A program made the position numbers and the translations under genes. The notes under the pieces are model-generated. The model did no database searches. It was given only the letters and a program-made list of their open reading frames with translations, and had not been told where the DNA came from. Shown piece by piece: positions 51,681 through 59,602 of a stretch of 64,000 nt of DNA. How positions within the stretch are numbered: the first letter of the stretch is position 1; each line of letters opens with the position of its first letter. The stretch is taken from positions 2,728,001 through 2,792,000 of the forward strand of contig NZ_CP107989.1 of NCBI RefSeq assembly GCF_041435015.1, read 5' to 3'. This DNA comes from Streptomyces canus. GTDB taxonomy: Bacteria > Actinomycetota > Actinomycetes > Streptomycetales > Streptomycetaceae.

Positions 51681-53195
51681 ATGCCTGACAGCGCCTTCCC
51701 GGCACGGCCGGCCGCTACCGGCCACCGCAGACGGCGGCCTCCGATCGACGCGTTCACGCTGCACCGTGTCCGCCGCGCCGTGGCATTGCCCCTGGTGCTG
51801 CTAGCTGCGCTGCTGGGTGCCGCCTTCCCCCTCTGGTCGGTGTCCGCCGTAGGCCCCGGGTGGCTCCTGGCCGGCCTGGTCTGCGGACTGGCCGGGGTCG
51901 CCACGGCGGCGGCTCGCGGAGCGCGCGTGGCGGCAGGTGCCGTGCAGGCGACCGCGGCGGAGGACTGGGCAGCGGCACTGGCAGCGGTTGCGGGGGCAGC
52001 GGCGGCCGTCGAGAAGTCGGTGCAGTGGTCGGCGGATGAGCTGTGCCGCGGGGGACGCCCGCCGCTGCCGGACCTGCAGGCGCCAACTTCGGCCAGTCCG
52101 AACGCCGAGATCAACACGGCGTTGAGTGCCCTCCAGGTGCAGGCCATCGCGTCGCTGATACGGGTGCACGACGAGTCCCAGTCCGTCGTCCTCCTGGAAG
52201 TGCTGCGCCGTCTGGCCATGCGCGAGCACGCACTGGTCGGCAAGGCGCTTCAGGCACTGAGCGAGCTGGAGATGCTGACCGACGACCCGGAGCTACTGGC
52301 CAAGATCTTCGAGATCGATCACCTCGTGACACGGATGCGTCGCCAGGTCGAGAGCACTGCGGTGCTGGGCGGCCAGTCCCTGCGCAGCGTGCGCCGGCCC
52401 GTTCCCGTCGCGACGGCACTGCGCGGCGCCGTGTCCGAGGTCGTGCAGTATCCACGTGTGTCCGTCGCCGCCGGGTCCGTGGGCGCCGAGCTAGGTCTTC
52501 CCGGCCATGTGGGCCCGGACCTGACGCACCTGCTGGCCGAGCTGATCGAGAACGCCTGCGAGTGCTCCGATCCCGCGACGAAGGTGATGGTGCGTGCGCA
52601 GCGCGTGGCGAACGGGCTGGCGGTCGAAGTCGAGGACCGGGCTATTCCCATGCATCCGCAGACGCGGGCGCAGATGAATCACCTGCTCAAAGCCCCCGAC
52701 GAAGTCGACGTCAGCGGCCAAGTCCGGGCCGGCCGACTCGGATTGCTGGTCGCCGCGAAGATCGCCCAGTCGCACGGGCTGTCCGTTCTCCTGCAGGAGA
52801 ACGTAACAGGAGGGACCACCGCCCTCGTCGTCATCCCGGCACGGCTCCTGGTAGCGATTCCCTCTGTCGACGATGCGACCGCGCGGCACCAGGAAGCCCG
52901 CCCATCCGCTCCGCCGCAGCAGGTCGCCGCGGCTCCAGCCGTCCCGACGGCAGGCCAGGTCACACACCCCGGCAATGTGGGGGCACCAGGAGCCGTAGAG
53001 GCAGGTCACTCTGCTGATGCGCCCGCTCTTCCCACGCGTAGACGTCAGGCCGGCTCGTTCCGTCCATCGCGCGAGCGGGAGCAAGCCCCCGTGACCGGGG
53101 CGACGCCAGGGCTCGCAGCCGCCTTCCGCAACGGCATCCAGGCCGGCGGGAGAGCCGGTTCTTCCGCCGCTTCGACAGAGCAGCCCGCGCCCTGA
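51681..53195 (+). CDS. cvnA: Conservon sensor histidine kinase-like protein CvnA
   Basis: The protein has 504 residues. One or two membrane segments lie at about 30-75 (ALPLVLLAALLGAAFPLWSV, GPGWLLAGLVCGLAGVATAA). A dimerisation region contains KIFEIDHLVTRMRRQVES with the H-box histidine, followed by an ATPase domain (LTHLLAELIENACECSDP, AGRLGLLVAAKIAQSHGLSV). A long Pro/Ala-rich tail ends it. This is the CvnA protein of streptomycete conservons, a membrane complex resembling eukaryotic G-protein-coupled signalling. Confidence 0.87.
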   Translation: MPDSAFPARPAATGHRRRRPPIDAFTLHRVRRAVALPLVLLAALLGAAFPLWSVSAVGPGWLLAGLVCGLAGVATAAARGARVAAGAVQATAAEDWAAALAAVAGAAAAVEKSVQWSADELCRGGRPPLPDLQAPTSASPNAEINTALSALQVQAIASLIRVHDESQSVVLLEVLRRLAMREHALVGKALQALSELEMLTDDPELLAKIFEIDHLVTRMRRQVESTAVLGGQSLRSVRRPVPVATALRGAVSEVVQYPRVSVAAGSVGAELGLPGHVGPDLTHLLAELIENACECSDPATKVMVRAQRVANGLAVEVEDRAIPMHPQTRAQMNHLLKAPDEVDVSGQVRAGRLGLLVAAKIAQSHGLSVLLQENVTGGTTALVVIPARLLVAIPSVDDATARHQEARPSAPPQQVAAAPAVPTAGQVTHPGNVGAPGAVEAGHSADAPALPTRRRQAGSFRPSREREQAPVTGATPGLAAAFRNGIQAGGRAGSSAASTEQPAP

Positions 53196-53267
53196 GCCCC
53201 CGTCCCTCGACGTTCCCGGTGGCCCGTTACATCCACGGGCGCCCTTCCCCCTTCTGGAGCGATCCCT

Positions 53268-53783
53268 ATGAGCACCCACCCCGCGATGGACAACGCGACC
53301 GGCGACGCGCCCGTAACCGAGACAACTGCAAGCGGACAGCGGGACAACATGGCCTGGCTGCTGCGTCAGTTCGCCTCCGACGTCCCGGGCGTCACGCACG
53401 CCGTCCTGCTGTCGCGCGACGGACTGCGGCTGCTGGACAGCGACGTCGACAAGGACTGGGCGGACGAACTGTCGGCCGCCCTCAGCGGAGTTGCCTCCCT
53501 CGCGGCGAACATCACCGGCCCCAGCCACAAGAAGAGGCCGGCCCGGCAGGTCATCATCGAGCGCGACGACTGCCTCTTCTTCGTTCAGAGCGCCGGACGC
53601 AGCGCGGCCTTCGACAACCACCCCGGCAACGAACGCGGTGAGGTGGACACGATTCTCGCCGTCATCGCAACCACGGACGCCGATGCGGGCACCGTCGGAT
53701 TCGAGATGGGGCGCCTCGTCCAGAAGTTCGCCCCCTACATGCTGATCCCGGTCCGCGTCGGCACGGGCGGAGAGGTCCGGTGA
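53268..53783 (+). CDS. cvnB: Conservon protein CvnB, roadblock/LC7 domain
   Basis: The protein has 171 residues. The roadblock fold is clear: MAWLLRQFASDVPGVTHAVL, LSRDGLRLLDS, LSGVASLAANITG and RQVIIERDDCLFFVQSAG. CvnB proteins assemble with the other conservon products and may act on the small GTPase-like CvnD. It is second in the cluster, and its stop overlaps the next start. Confidence 0.88.
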   Translation: MSTHPAMDNATGDAPVTETTASGQRDNMAWLLRQFASDVPGVTHAVLLSRDGLRLLDSDVDKDWADELSAALSGVASLAANITGPSHKKRPARQVIIERDDCLFFVQSAGRSAAFDNHPGNERGEVDTILAVIATTDADAGTVGFEMGRLVQKFAPYMLIPVRVGTGGEVR

Positions 53784-54187
53784 GCACACACGGCCGCGCG
53801 ACCGAGGAGTCGATGTTCGTGCGGACCTACACCCTGACGCGCGGGCGGACCAGGCCGCGGCACCTACTCGGTCTGGAAACCGTGCTGGAAGCAGGACGGG
53901 GAAGGCCCGGCCCGGCCCAGGCCGAGAAATGCGAGGAGATCCTCGCCCTGTGCCGGGAGCGCCGACGATCGGTGGTCGAACTGGCGGGACGACTTGGCCG
54001 GCCCGTCACCGCCGTCAAGATCCTCGTCTCGGACCTCCTGGACGCCGACGCCTTGGTCGTCCCCCTCACCCACCCCTATGCCGATACAGGCGCGGAATCC
54101 GGTCCGTCTACCCAACTGCTGGCAGCCCTTTCAGCGGGCTTGAAGAGGAAGTGGCCTGATGCCATCGCCTACCCCCAGGCCGGATGA
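53780..54187 (+). CDS. cvnC: Conservon protein CvnC, DUF742
   Basis: The protein has 135 residues. The DUF742 form is visible: FVRTYTLTRGRTRP at the start, LETVLEA, CRERRRSVVELAGRLGRPVTAVKILVSDLLDADALV (winged-helix-like) and the end. It overlaps both neighbours, including 29 bases with cvnD, showing tight coupling. Confidence 0.86.
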   Translation: MSTHGRATEESMFVRTYTLTRGRTRPRHLLGLETVLEAGRGRPGPAQAEKCEEILALCRERRRSVVELAGRLGRPVTAVKILVSDLLDADALVVPLTHPYADTGAESGPSTQLLAALSAGLKRKWPDAIAYPQAG

Positions 54188-54830
54188 CCCGGGCGCAGTG
54201 CTGCGTACTTCGCCGCACCCGCGCGCCGGCGCCGCGCCGACCGTGCTGAAGGTCGTGATCGCCGGGGGCTTCGGCGCGGGCAAGACCACCGCCGTAGGCG
54301 CCGTCAGCGAGATCGCGCCGCTGAGCACGGAGGAGTACCTGACCGAGGCGAGCGCAGACGTGGACAGCCTGGCGGGCATCGAGGCGAAGCAGACCACCAC
54401 GGTCGCCTTCGACTTCGGCCGCCTCAGCCTGCCCGACGCGCCCGTACCCCTGGAACTGTTCCTGTTCGGCACGCCCGGCCAGGACCGGTTCGTCGACCTC
54501 TGGTACGACCTCTCCCGCGGCGCCGTCGGGGCGGTCGTCCTGGTCGACACCCGCCGTCTGGAGAGCAGCTTCACTCCCATCAGCTTCTTCGAAGACATCG
54601 GCCTGCCCTTCGTCGTCGCCATCAACCAGTTCGACGGAGCGCACCGTTACCAGCCCGAGCAGGTCCGCACTGCCCTCGAACTCCCTGCCTCCGTACCGGT
54701 GATCACCTGTGACGCCCGCGACCCGAACCACGTCGCCGGCGTCCTGCTGACCCTCGTCGGCCACGCCGTGAAGAACGCCTCCGCGAGCCGCGTTCACCAC
54801 ACGCCCACTACCACCCTCCAGGACGCCTGA
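54159..54830 (+). CDS. cvnD: Conservon GTP/ATP-binding protein CvnD
   Basis: The protein has 223 residues. The P-loop is GGFGAGKTT (36-44). The G3-like motif GTPGQDRFVDLW is near 108 and NQFD, like NKxD, is near 162. It is the small Ras-like G-protein component of conservons. Its last base is shared with the start of the GAF gene that follows. Confidence 0.87.
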   Translation: MPSPTPRPDDPGAVLRTSPHPRAGAAPTVLKVVIAGGFGAGKTTAVGAVSEIAPLSTEEYLTEASADVDSLAGIEAKQTTTVAFDFGRLSLPDAPVPLELFLFGTPGQDRFVDLWYDLSRGAVGAVVLVDTRRLESSFTPISFFEDIGLPFVVAINQFDGAHRYQPEQVRTALELPASVPVITCDARDPNHVAGVLLTLVGHAVKNASASRVHHTPTTTLQDA

Positions 54831-55468
54831 TGTCACATCACCCCAACCCCTACCTCGCATCGCCGACCGCCCCACCCGCCCTGTCCCTGCCGCGACGCGG
54901 CACGCGGGACGCCGACCGCGGGCTGATCACCCCGCCCGCCACTGCCGTCACCGGGCCACAGACCCAGCAGGCACCGGAGCTGGCGCAGCGGTACGAGCTG
55001 CTCAACCGCCTGGGCGTGCCTACCGTGGCGAGCGAGGACTTCGACGACCTGGCCCGCGACATGGCCGCCAAGGCCGGGTTCCTGTACGGGTTCGTCAATC
55101 TCTTCCTGGAGGAGCAGACCTTCGTCGGGCTGCACCAGCCGCCGGCGGACAGCGGGTACTTCATCGTCGGCCGCACCATGAGCCGCGACCACGGCTGGTG
55201 CCCGGACGTCATGGCCCGCAAGAAGGCTCTCCCGCTGCACGACGTGCACGCCAGTCCGCGCTTCAGCGGCAACCACGTGGTCGACGCCGTCGGGATCCGC
55301 TCCTACTTCGGCGCCCCGCTCGTCCATGACAGCGGCACCGTGCTGGGCACGGTGTGCGTCATCGACCCCGAGAAGCGCCCCCTGAGCGAGGCCCGACGGC
55401 TCAGGGACATCGTCATCAACGCCGGTGCCCAGGTGATGGACCACATGGTCCGCGCCCCCGTCCGCTAG
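54830..55468 (+). CDS. GAF-domain protein attached to the conservon
   Basis: The protein has 212 residues. After an unstructured N-terminus of about 60 residues, a GAF domain spans to the end (FDDLARDMAAKAGFLYGFVN, VGRTMSRDHGWCPDVMARKK, YFGAPLVHDSGTVLGTVCVI). Other conservons have a cytochrome P450 as fifth gene. A GAF sensor, binding a small molecule or sensing redox state, takes that place here. It is coupled to cvnD. Confidence 0.82.
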   Translation: MSHHPNPYLASPTAPPALSLPRRGTRDADRGLITPPATAVTGPQTQQAPELAQRYELLNRLGVPTVASEDFDDLARDMAAKAGFLYGFVNLFLEEQTFVGLHQPPADSGYFIVGRTMSRDHGWCPDVMARKKALPLHDVHASPRFSGNHVVDAVGIRSYFGAPLVHDSGTVLGTVCVIDPEKRPLSEARRLRDIVINAGAQVMDHMVRAPVR

Positions 55469-55551
55469 GCCGTTCCACCACCCCCACCCGGGAGCCGTAG
55501 TCGATCCCCGGCCGCTCCACGTTGCGACCTTCGCCCAGGGAGAGGGAGACC

Positions 55552-56805
55552 ATGTCCGCCACACCCACTACACCGCCACCGGCGCTGCGCCCCTACCTCA
55601 CCGCCCGCCACGAAGTGCTGTGGGACGAGGCGGACGCCTTCGCGGCCGAGCACATCGCGTCGCGCGTCGCGCGTATGGAGGCCGCTCCGGGCAGGGTGGA
55701 GCGCAAGGTCGCCGACCTGATGGCCGCACGGGGCTGGTTCGCCGTCACCATCCCGGCCTCCTTCGGCGGGCTGGGTGCCGGACATGTGGCCAAGACCATC
55801 CTGGTCCACCGCATCGCGCGGATCTCGGCGGCTGCCGCAGCCATCCTGCAGGCCACCCTGATCCCCGTCGGCGCCCTGCTGCACTTCGCCACCTACGAGC
55901 AGAAGGGCCGCTGGCTGCCCCGTGTCGCGGACGGTTCCCTGCTGCTATCGATCGCCGTGACCGAACCACAGGCCGGCGGACACATCGGTGGCATCGAAAC
56001 CACAGCCGAACGCGCCGGCAGCGAGTGGGTGATCACCGGCCGCAAGGTCCATATCGGCAATAGTCACCTCGCCGGTGCCCACCTCGTCGTCGCCCGCACC
56101 GCCGAAGCGGGCGTGAGCACCTCCCAGGCGCTGACCGCGTTCATGGTCGAATCAAGCCGCCGCGGGCTCTCGGTCCCCGAGCACCGCCCCGGCCTTGGTC
56201 TGCACGGCTTCTCCGCCGGCCGACTCGACCTCGATCACGTCCGTGTTCCCGAGGACAACGTGGTCGGAGAGATCGGCCAGGGGCTGAGCGTGGCCCAGAG
56301 CAGCAGCATCCTGTACGGCCGTCCCAACCTGGCCGCCGTGAGCCTCGGCATTCACGAAGCGGTCGTGGCCGCCACTACTGCTCGTCTCAAGACCCGTCCT
56401 CGCTATCGGGCCAGCCTGTCCGACCTGCCCGTACTGCGGGACCGCATCGGTGGCATGGAGGCCCGCCTGCGCGCCGGCCGGATACTCGCCTACCAGTCCG
56501 TGCACCTTCTCGACCAGGGCCTGCCCTGCGACGCCGACCTGATCAACGCCAAGTACCTCGGCCACCAGTGGGCCGCGCAGTCGGCCCAGGACGCCATGGA
56601 ACTGCACGGCGCCCACGCCTTCGACCGCGACTACGCCCTCCAGCGCTTGTGGCGCGACATCCAGCACACCTACCCGCCCGCCGGCACCGGCGAGGTCCAG
56701 CGCATACGCCTAGCCGACGCCGCTTTCGACGAGGACCACATCCAGTGGTCCGAACGCCTCGCCGCCGAAGCCGCCTGGGCACGCCCCGACCCGACCGCCG
56801 CATGA
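55552..56805 (+). CDS. Acyl-CoA dehydrogenase-family flavoprotein
   Basis: The protein has 417 residues from the ATG with AGGGAGAGGG ahead. The three-part fold is present: helical N-terminus with MAARGWFAVTIPASFGGLGA, the beta domain with LSIAVTEPQAGGHIGG and WVITGRKVHIGNSHLAGAHL, and helical C-terminus with AKYLGHQWAAQSAQDAMELHGAHAF...YPPAGTGEVQRI. It resembles acyl-CoA dehydrogenases used in secondary metabolism. The usual C-terminal Glu base is not obvious. It lies between the conservon and the lanthipeptide genes. It might oxidise the peptide or an independent acyl substrate, neither of which is shown. Confidence 0.83.
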   Translation: MSATPTTPPPALRPYLTARHEVLWDEADAFAAEHIASRVARMEAAPGRVERKVADLMAARGWFAVTIPASFGGLGAGHVAKTILVHRIARISAAAAAILQATLIPVGALLHFATYEQKGRWLPRVADGSLLLSIAVTEPQAGGHIGGIETTAERAGSEWVITGRKVHIGNSHLAGAHLVVARTAEAGVSTSQALTAFMVESSRRGLSVPEHRPGLGLHGFSAGRLDLDHVRVPEDNVVGEIGQGLSVAQSSSILYGRPNLAAVSLGIHEAVVAATTARLKTRPRYRASLSDLPVLRDRIGGMEARLRAGRILAYQSVHLLDQGLPCDADLINAKYLGHQWAAQSAQDAMELHGAHAFDRDYALQRLWRDIQHTYPPAGTGEVQRIRLADAAFDEDHIQWSERLAAEAAWARPDPTAA

Positions 56806-56853
56806 GCCCCCGTACGCGGCACCCCGTGAATCCCGACCGCCGCGCACGGGCCG

Positions 56854-56892
56854 GTGCCGCCGGTCCCCGTCCCCCGCGGGGACCGGCAGCAC
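56854..56892 (+). terminator. Hairpin between acyl-CoA dehydrogenase and LuxR-type genes
   Basis: A 16-bp stem with one mismatch (56854-56869 with 56877-56892) closes over seven bases, 48 bases past the dehydrogenase stop. It may end the conservon transcript. Confidence 0.65.
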
Positions 56893-56933
56893 CCACCCCG
56901 GTGACCGTCCGTTCCAGCCGAGAAAGAGACACC

Positions 56934-57428
56934 GTGACCCCGCCCGTGACGACCAGCGCACCGATCACCCCTCTGACGCCGACGCTGCAGCGCGTCGCCC
57001 AACACCTCGCGAACGGCTGTGCATCCCAAGAGATCGCCGCGAAGACAGGGCTCTCGGCGGTCACCGTCCGCCAGTACATCCGCGACATCCGCGCGAGCCT
57101 CCACTGCCCGCCCCGCTGCAAGCCCCCCGTCATCGTGCACCGCCTGTTCACCACCCAGCAGGTGGCCTCTCCCACGGCGGACAGGCCAGCTCCGAAGCTC
57201 AGCCCCGAGCAGCGGCTGCTGTTGCGAGCCGTCGCTGAGCACAGCGATACGCGCGACATCGCCGTCGCCGCCAAACTCGCCCCGGCCGACCAGCGCGCCG
57301 CGCTCGACCAGCTCCTCGCCGACACGGGCGCACAGGACACCACCGAACTGGTGGTCCTGGCGCACGGCTGGCAGCTGCTGCCGGCCGAGCAGGCAGCCCA
57401 CGCGACGCGAAACGGGGCAAGCCAGTGA
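56934..57428 (+). CDS. LuxR-type helix-turn-helix regulator
   Basis: The protein has 164 residues from a GTG. The N-terminal helix-turn-helix LTPTLQRVAQHLANGCASQEIAAKTGLSAVTVRQYIRDIRASL is of LuxR/FixJ type. The rest has a second helical repeat-like region (LSPEQRLLLRAVAEHSDTRD). It has no receiver domain. It is coupled to the following GNAT-like gene (stop overlaps start) and could control the lanthipeptide genes. Confidence 0.75.
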   Translation: MTPPVTTSAPITPLTPTLQRVAQHLANGCASQEIAAKTGLSAVTVRQYIRDIRASLHCPPRCKPPVIVHRLFTTQQVASPTADRPAPKLSPEQRLLLRAVAEHSDTRDIAVAAKLAPADQRAALDQLLADTGAQDTTELVVLAHGWQLLPAEQAAHATRNGASQ

Positions 57429-58075
57429 CCCGGCCTACGACCTCAGCGGCCAGCGAGTACCGCTCCGCCTCCGTCCCCTTCACGCAGACGCCGCCGACCG
57501 CCATCTACGAGATGCGCATGCTGCGCACGGCGGCCGAGCGCGAGGAAGCTGCGGCCCTCGTCCAGGACCGCCAGCGCTGGCTCACAATGCACGGCCTGCC
57601 CGTACCCGCCCGCGCCGACATCCCGGCACTCTTCCGCGAGGCCCAGACCATGTCCGCCGGACTGTACGAGGACGGAAAGCTGCTGGCCTGCATGATCCCC
57701 GAGCGTGACCCCGACCTCGGATGGGGTCAGGGTCCGTGCCTCTTCCTCCAAAGCGTCCACACCCTGCCCGGCCAGTCCGATGACATCACCCGCCTGATCA
57801 CCCTGTGGGCGTCCGACTTCGCCGCCCGACTCGACCTCCAAGTCGTACGGGCCGAGACGCTGGCCCGCCACACTCTCGAAGCCGAACCCCTCGCTGCCCT
57901 CCTGCGTCGGCTCACCGACAACGGCTGGGACGTGTGCGGATCCGGCCCCGGACGCGACGGCGATCGAGTCGCCCGCCTCGAACTCCCCGCCGAGCACCGC
58001 GCCGGGCTCCGCGCGCTGATCAGCTGCCAGGTCCACGCGCCTCAGCCGGCTCCGGATGATCGGAGCAACGCGTGA
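57425..58075 (+). CDS. GNAT-like acetyltransferase-fold protein
   Basis: The protein has 216 residues from a GTG overlapping the LuxR-type stop. The layout (IYEMRMLRTAAEREEAAALV, MSAGLYEDGKLLACMI, CLFLQSVHTLPG, RLTDNGWDVCGSGPG) is that of a GNAT fold. The acetyl-CoA loop is weak, so activity is uncertain. Next to a RiPP cluster it might modify the peptide or confer self-protection, as inference only. Confidence 0.6.
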   Translation: MTRPTTSAASEYRSASVPFTQTPPTAIYEMRMLRTAAEREEAAALVQDRQRWLTMHGLPVPARADIPALFREAQTMSAGLYEDGKLLACMIPERDPDLGWGQGPCLFLQSVHTLPGQSDDITRLITLWASDFAARLDLQVVRAETLARHTLEAEPLAALLRRLTDNGWDVCGSGPGRDGDRVARLELPAEHRAGLRALISCQVHAPQPAPDDRSNA

Positions 58076-58647
58076 CAACTGACGAACCGCAGCGGCCCGA
58101 CCTCGCCCGCGAGCTGATCGCCCGCGCCACGGAATCGGCCACGCACCGGGCCAAGCGCGTGCGCGACCAGCTCGACGCCGTCCAACTCGGACAGGGCAGG
58201 CACACCGACCACGTCAACACCAAGGTGCTGCGCCGCATCCTGGCCGACCACGACTGGCCCGGCCACCGCCTCGTCGGCCCCGACGCGGCCCGTGCCGCGT
58301 GGAGCATCGCCCTGCACAGCGACGACGAACCCGACTTTCAGCGCGCCGCCACCACCCTGCTGGGACGTGCGGTCCAGGCCGGCGACGCGCTGGTCCAGCA
58401 CTGGGCGCACCTGCACGATCGCGCCCTCATCACCAGCGGGCGCGACCAGGAGTACGGCACCCAGCTCCTGCTGTGCGCCGACGGCATCGAGCTGTGCCCG
58501 CTGCGCGAGCCGGAGTCAGTCGACGCACGCAGGGCCACCGTGGGTCTGCCGCCGATCGCTGTCGCTCTGAAGGCGGTGCGCCGCCGGTACACCGCGCATG
58601 ACTCTGCCGATGAAGGCCCGACCGTCGTCCTCGCGGGGGCCGCGTGA
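58072..58647 (+). CDS. DUF6624 protein
   Basis: The protein has 191 residues from a GTG overlapping the GNAT-like stop. The domain spans HTDHVNTKVLRRILADHDWP through LVGPDAARAAWSIALHSDDE to YGTQLLLCADGIELCPLREP, with ARRATVGLPP near the end. It matches DUF6624, an uncharacterised family. It is the third of three coupled small genes before the FxLD precursor. Confidence 0.72.
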   Translation: MTTDEPQRPDLARELIARATESATHRAKRVRDQLDAVQLGQGRHTDHVNTKVLRRILADHDWPGHRLVGPDAARAAWSIALHSDDEPDFQRAATTLLGRAVQAGDALVQHWAHLHDRALITSGRDQEYGTQLLLCADGIELCPLREPESVDARRATVGLPPIAVALKAVRRRYTAHDSADEGPTVVLAGAA

Positions 58648-58721
58648 AGCAGCGGAACCCCAGGTTCTCCACCAGTCGGCCTCCCGGCCGCAACTCCGCT
58701 CTGGGAAAGGATCGTTGACAG

Positions 58722-59189
58722 ATGAAGCTCACCACCGCCGTCCTCGCTGCCGGTGCTGCCGTCTCCGTCACCACCGCCGTGGTCGGAGCCGCTCGGCTCA
58801 GGCAGGACGCGCGGCACCAGGCCGAGCGCAACGAGGCGGTCGTCGCCCGCAACCAGCTCGACTGGCTGGCGCAGATGTCCACCAACGCCGACCTCGCCAA
58901 GCTCTGGGCGCCCAAGGACGTGGACGTCGAGGAGTACATGCAGCTGCTCCATGCCAACCAGCAGATCTGCACCCTCAACCTGCGCGACCGCCTGGGCTTC
59001 GTCCGCGACGGACAACTGCCCTTCTACGCCTCGATGCTCATGAACAGCGACGTCTGCCGGCGCTACTGGGCCCGTTTCGGAGACCTCCGCGCCCAGGAGG
59101 CCGAGGGCGACGCACGCGCCGAGCACTTCACCAAGGTCCTGAACCAGGCCGCGAAGGCCCACCAGGAAGCGCAGCCCGTAGCAGCCTGA
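58722..59189 (+). CDS. DUF6082 protein, membrane-anchored
   Basis: The protein has 155 residues with AAAGGATC ahead of the ATG. A short N-terminal hydrophobic segment (TAVLAAGAAVSVTTAVVGAA) is followed by a helical domain with NQLDWLAQMSTNADLAKLWA and CRRYWARFGDLRAQEA. DUF6082 proteins are frequent in and near streptomycete RiPP and regulatory clusters. The role is unknown. Confidence 0.72.
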   Translation: MKLTTAVLAAGAAVSVTTAVVGAARLRQDARHQAERNEAVVARNQLDWLAQMSTNADLAKLWAPKDVDVEEYMQLLHANQQICTLNLRDRLGFVRDGQLPFYASMLMNSDVCRRYWARFGDLRAQEAEGDARAEHFTKVLNQAAKAHQEAQPVAA

Positions 59190-59321
59190 CGGCACGGGTC
59201 CCATCGACTCCCAGACGTCCTGGACCAGGCGACGCCTTCGCCTGCCACCGTCTGGCACCAAGCTCCGGGCCCCGACCGGGTCCCGGGATCCCGCACCACC
59301 CATCGCCACTAGGAGGCAAGC

Positions 59322-59510
59322 ATGACCGCCGTGCAGACGGAGAGGCCGACCGCCCCCGTGCAGTCGGACCTGGCAACCACCGTCGAGACCGACCCGTTCG
59401 GACTCGACATCACCTTCATCGAGGGCACGCCGGCGACCGAGACGGTCCTGATGTGCAGCACGGGCGACACCTGCGGCAGCTCCTGCCCCAGCGCCTGCAC
59501 CACCTCGTAA
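59322..59510 (+). CDS. FxLD-type class I lanthipeptide precursor
   Basis: The peptide has 62 residues. The leader holds the FxLD recognition motif at 26-29 (DPFGLD). The C-terminal part has four cysteines (45, 51, 55, 59) in CSTGDTCGSSCPSACTT and many Ser/Thr, the layout for several lanthionine or methyllanthionine rings. Asp49 between Gly and Thr is a likely target of the isoaspartyl-type methyltransferase at the end of the cluster. The leader cleavage site is not evident and no protease gene is visible in the window. Confidence 0.93.
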   Translation: MTAVQTERPTAPVQSDLATTVETDPFGLDITFIEGTPATETVLMCSTGDTCGSSCPSACTTS

Positions 59511-59530
59511 GTCGGGACACCCCGACAACG

Positions 59531-59562
59531 CGGGCCGGATGGGGCTCTCCCCGTCCGGCCCG
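59531..59562 (+). terminator. Attenuator hairpin between FxLD precursor and lanB
   Basis: A 14-bp stem with one T-G pair (59531-59544 with 59549-59562) closes over CTCT, 20 bases past the precursor stop. It probably limits readthrough into the enzymes so that precursor message exceeds enzyme message, as in many RiPP clusters. Confidence 0.75.
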
Positions 59563-59602
59563 CCCCGCCCCGCCCGCCACGCAAAAGATGAGGAGAGCGC
59601 TG

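Noticed and set aside
58598..59602. Extending the LanB protein leftward to 1014 residues
   Set aside because: The extension overlaps the DUF6082 and FxLD genes in another frame and lacks LanB similarity. The ATG at 59603 has a proper ribosome site.
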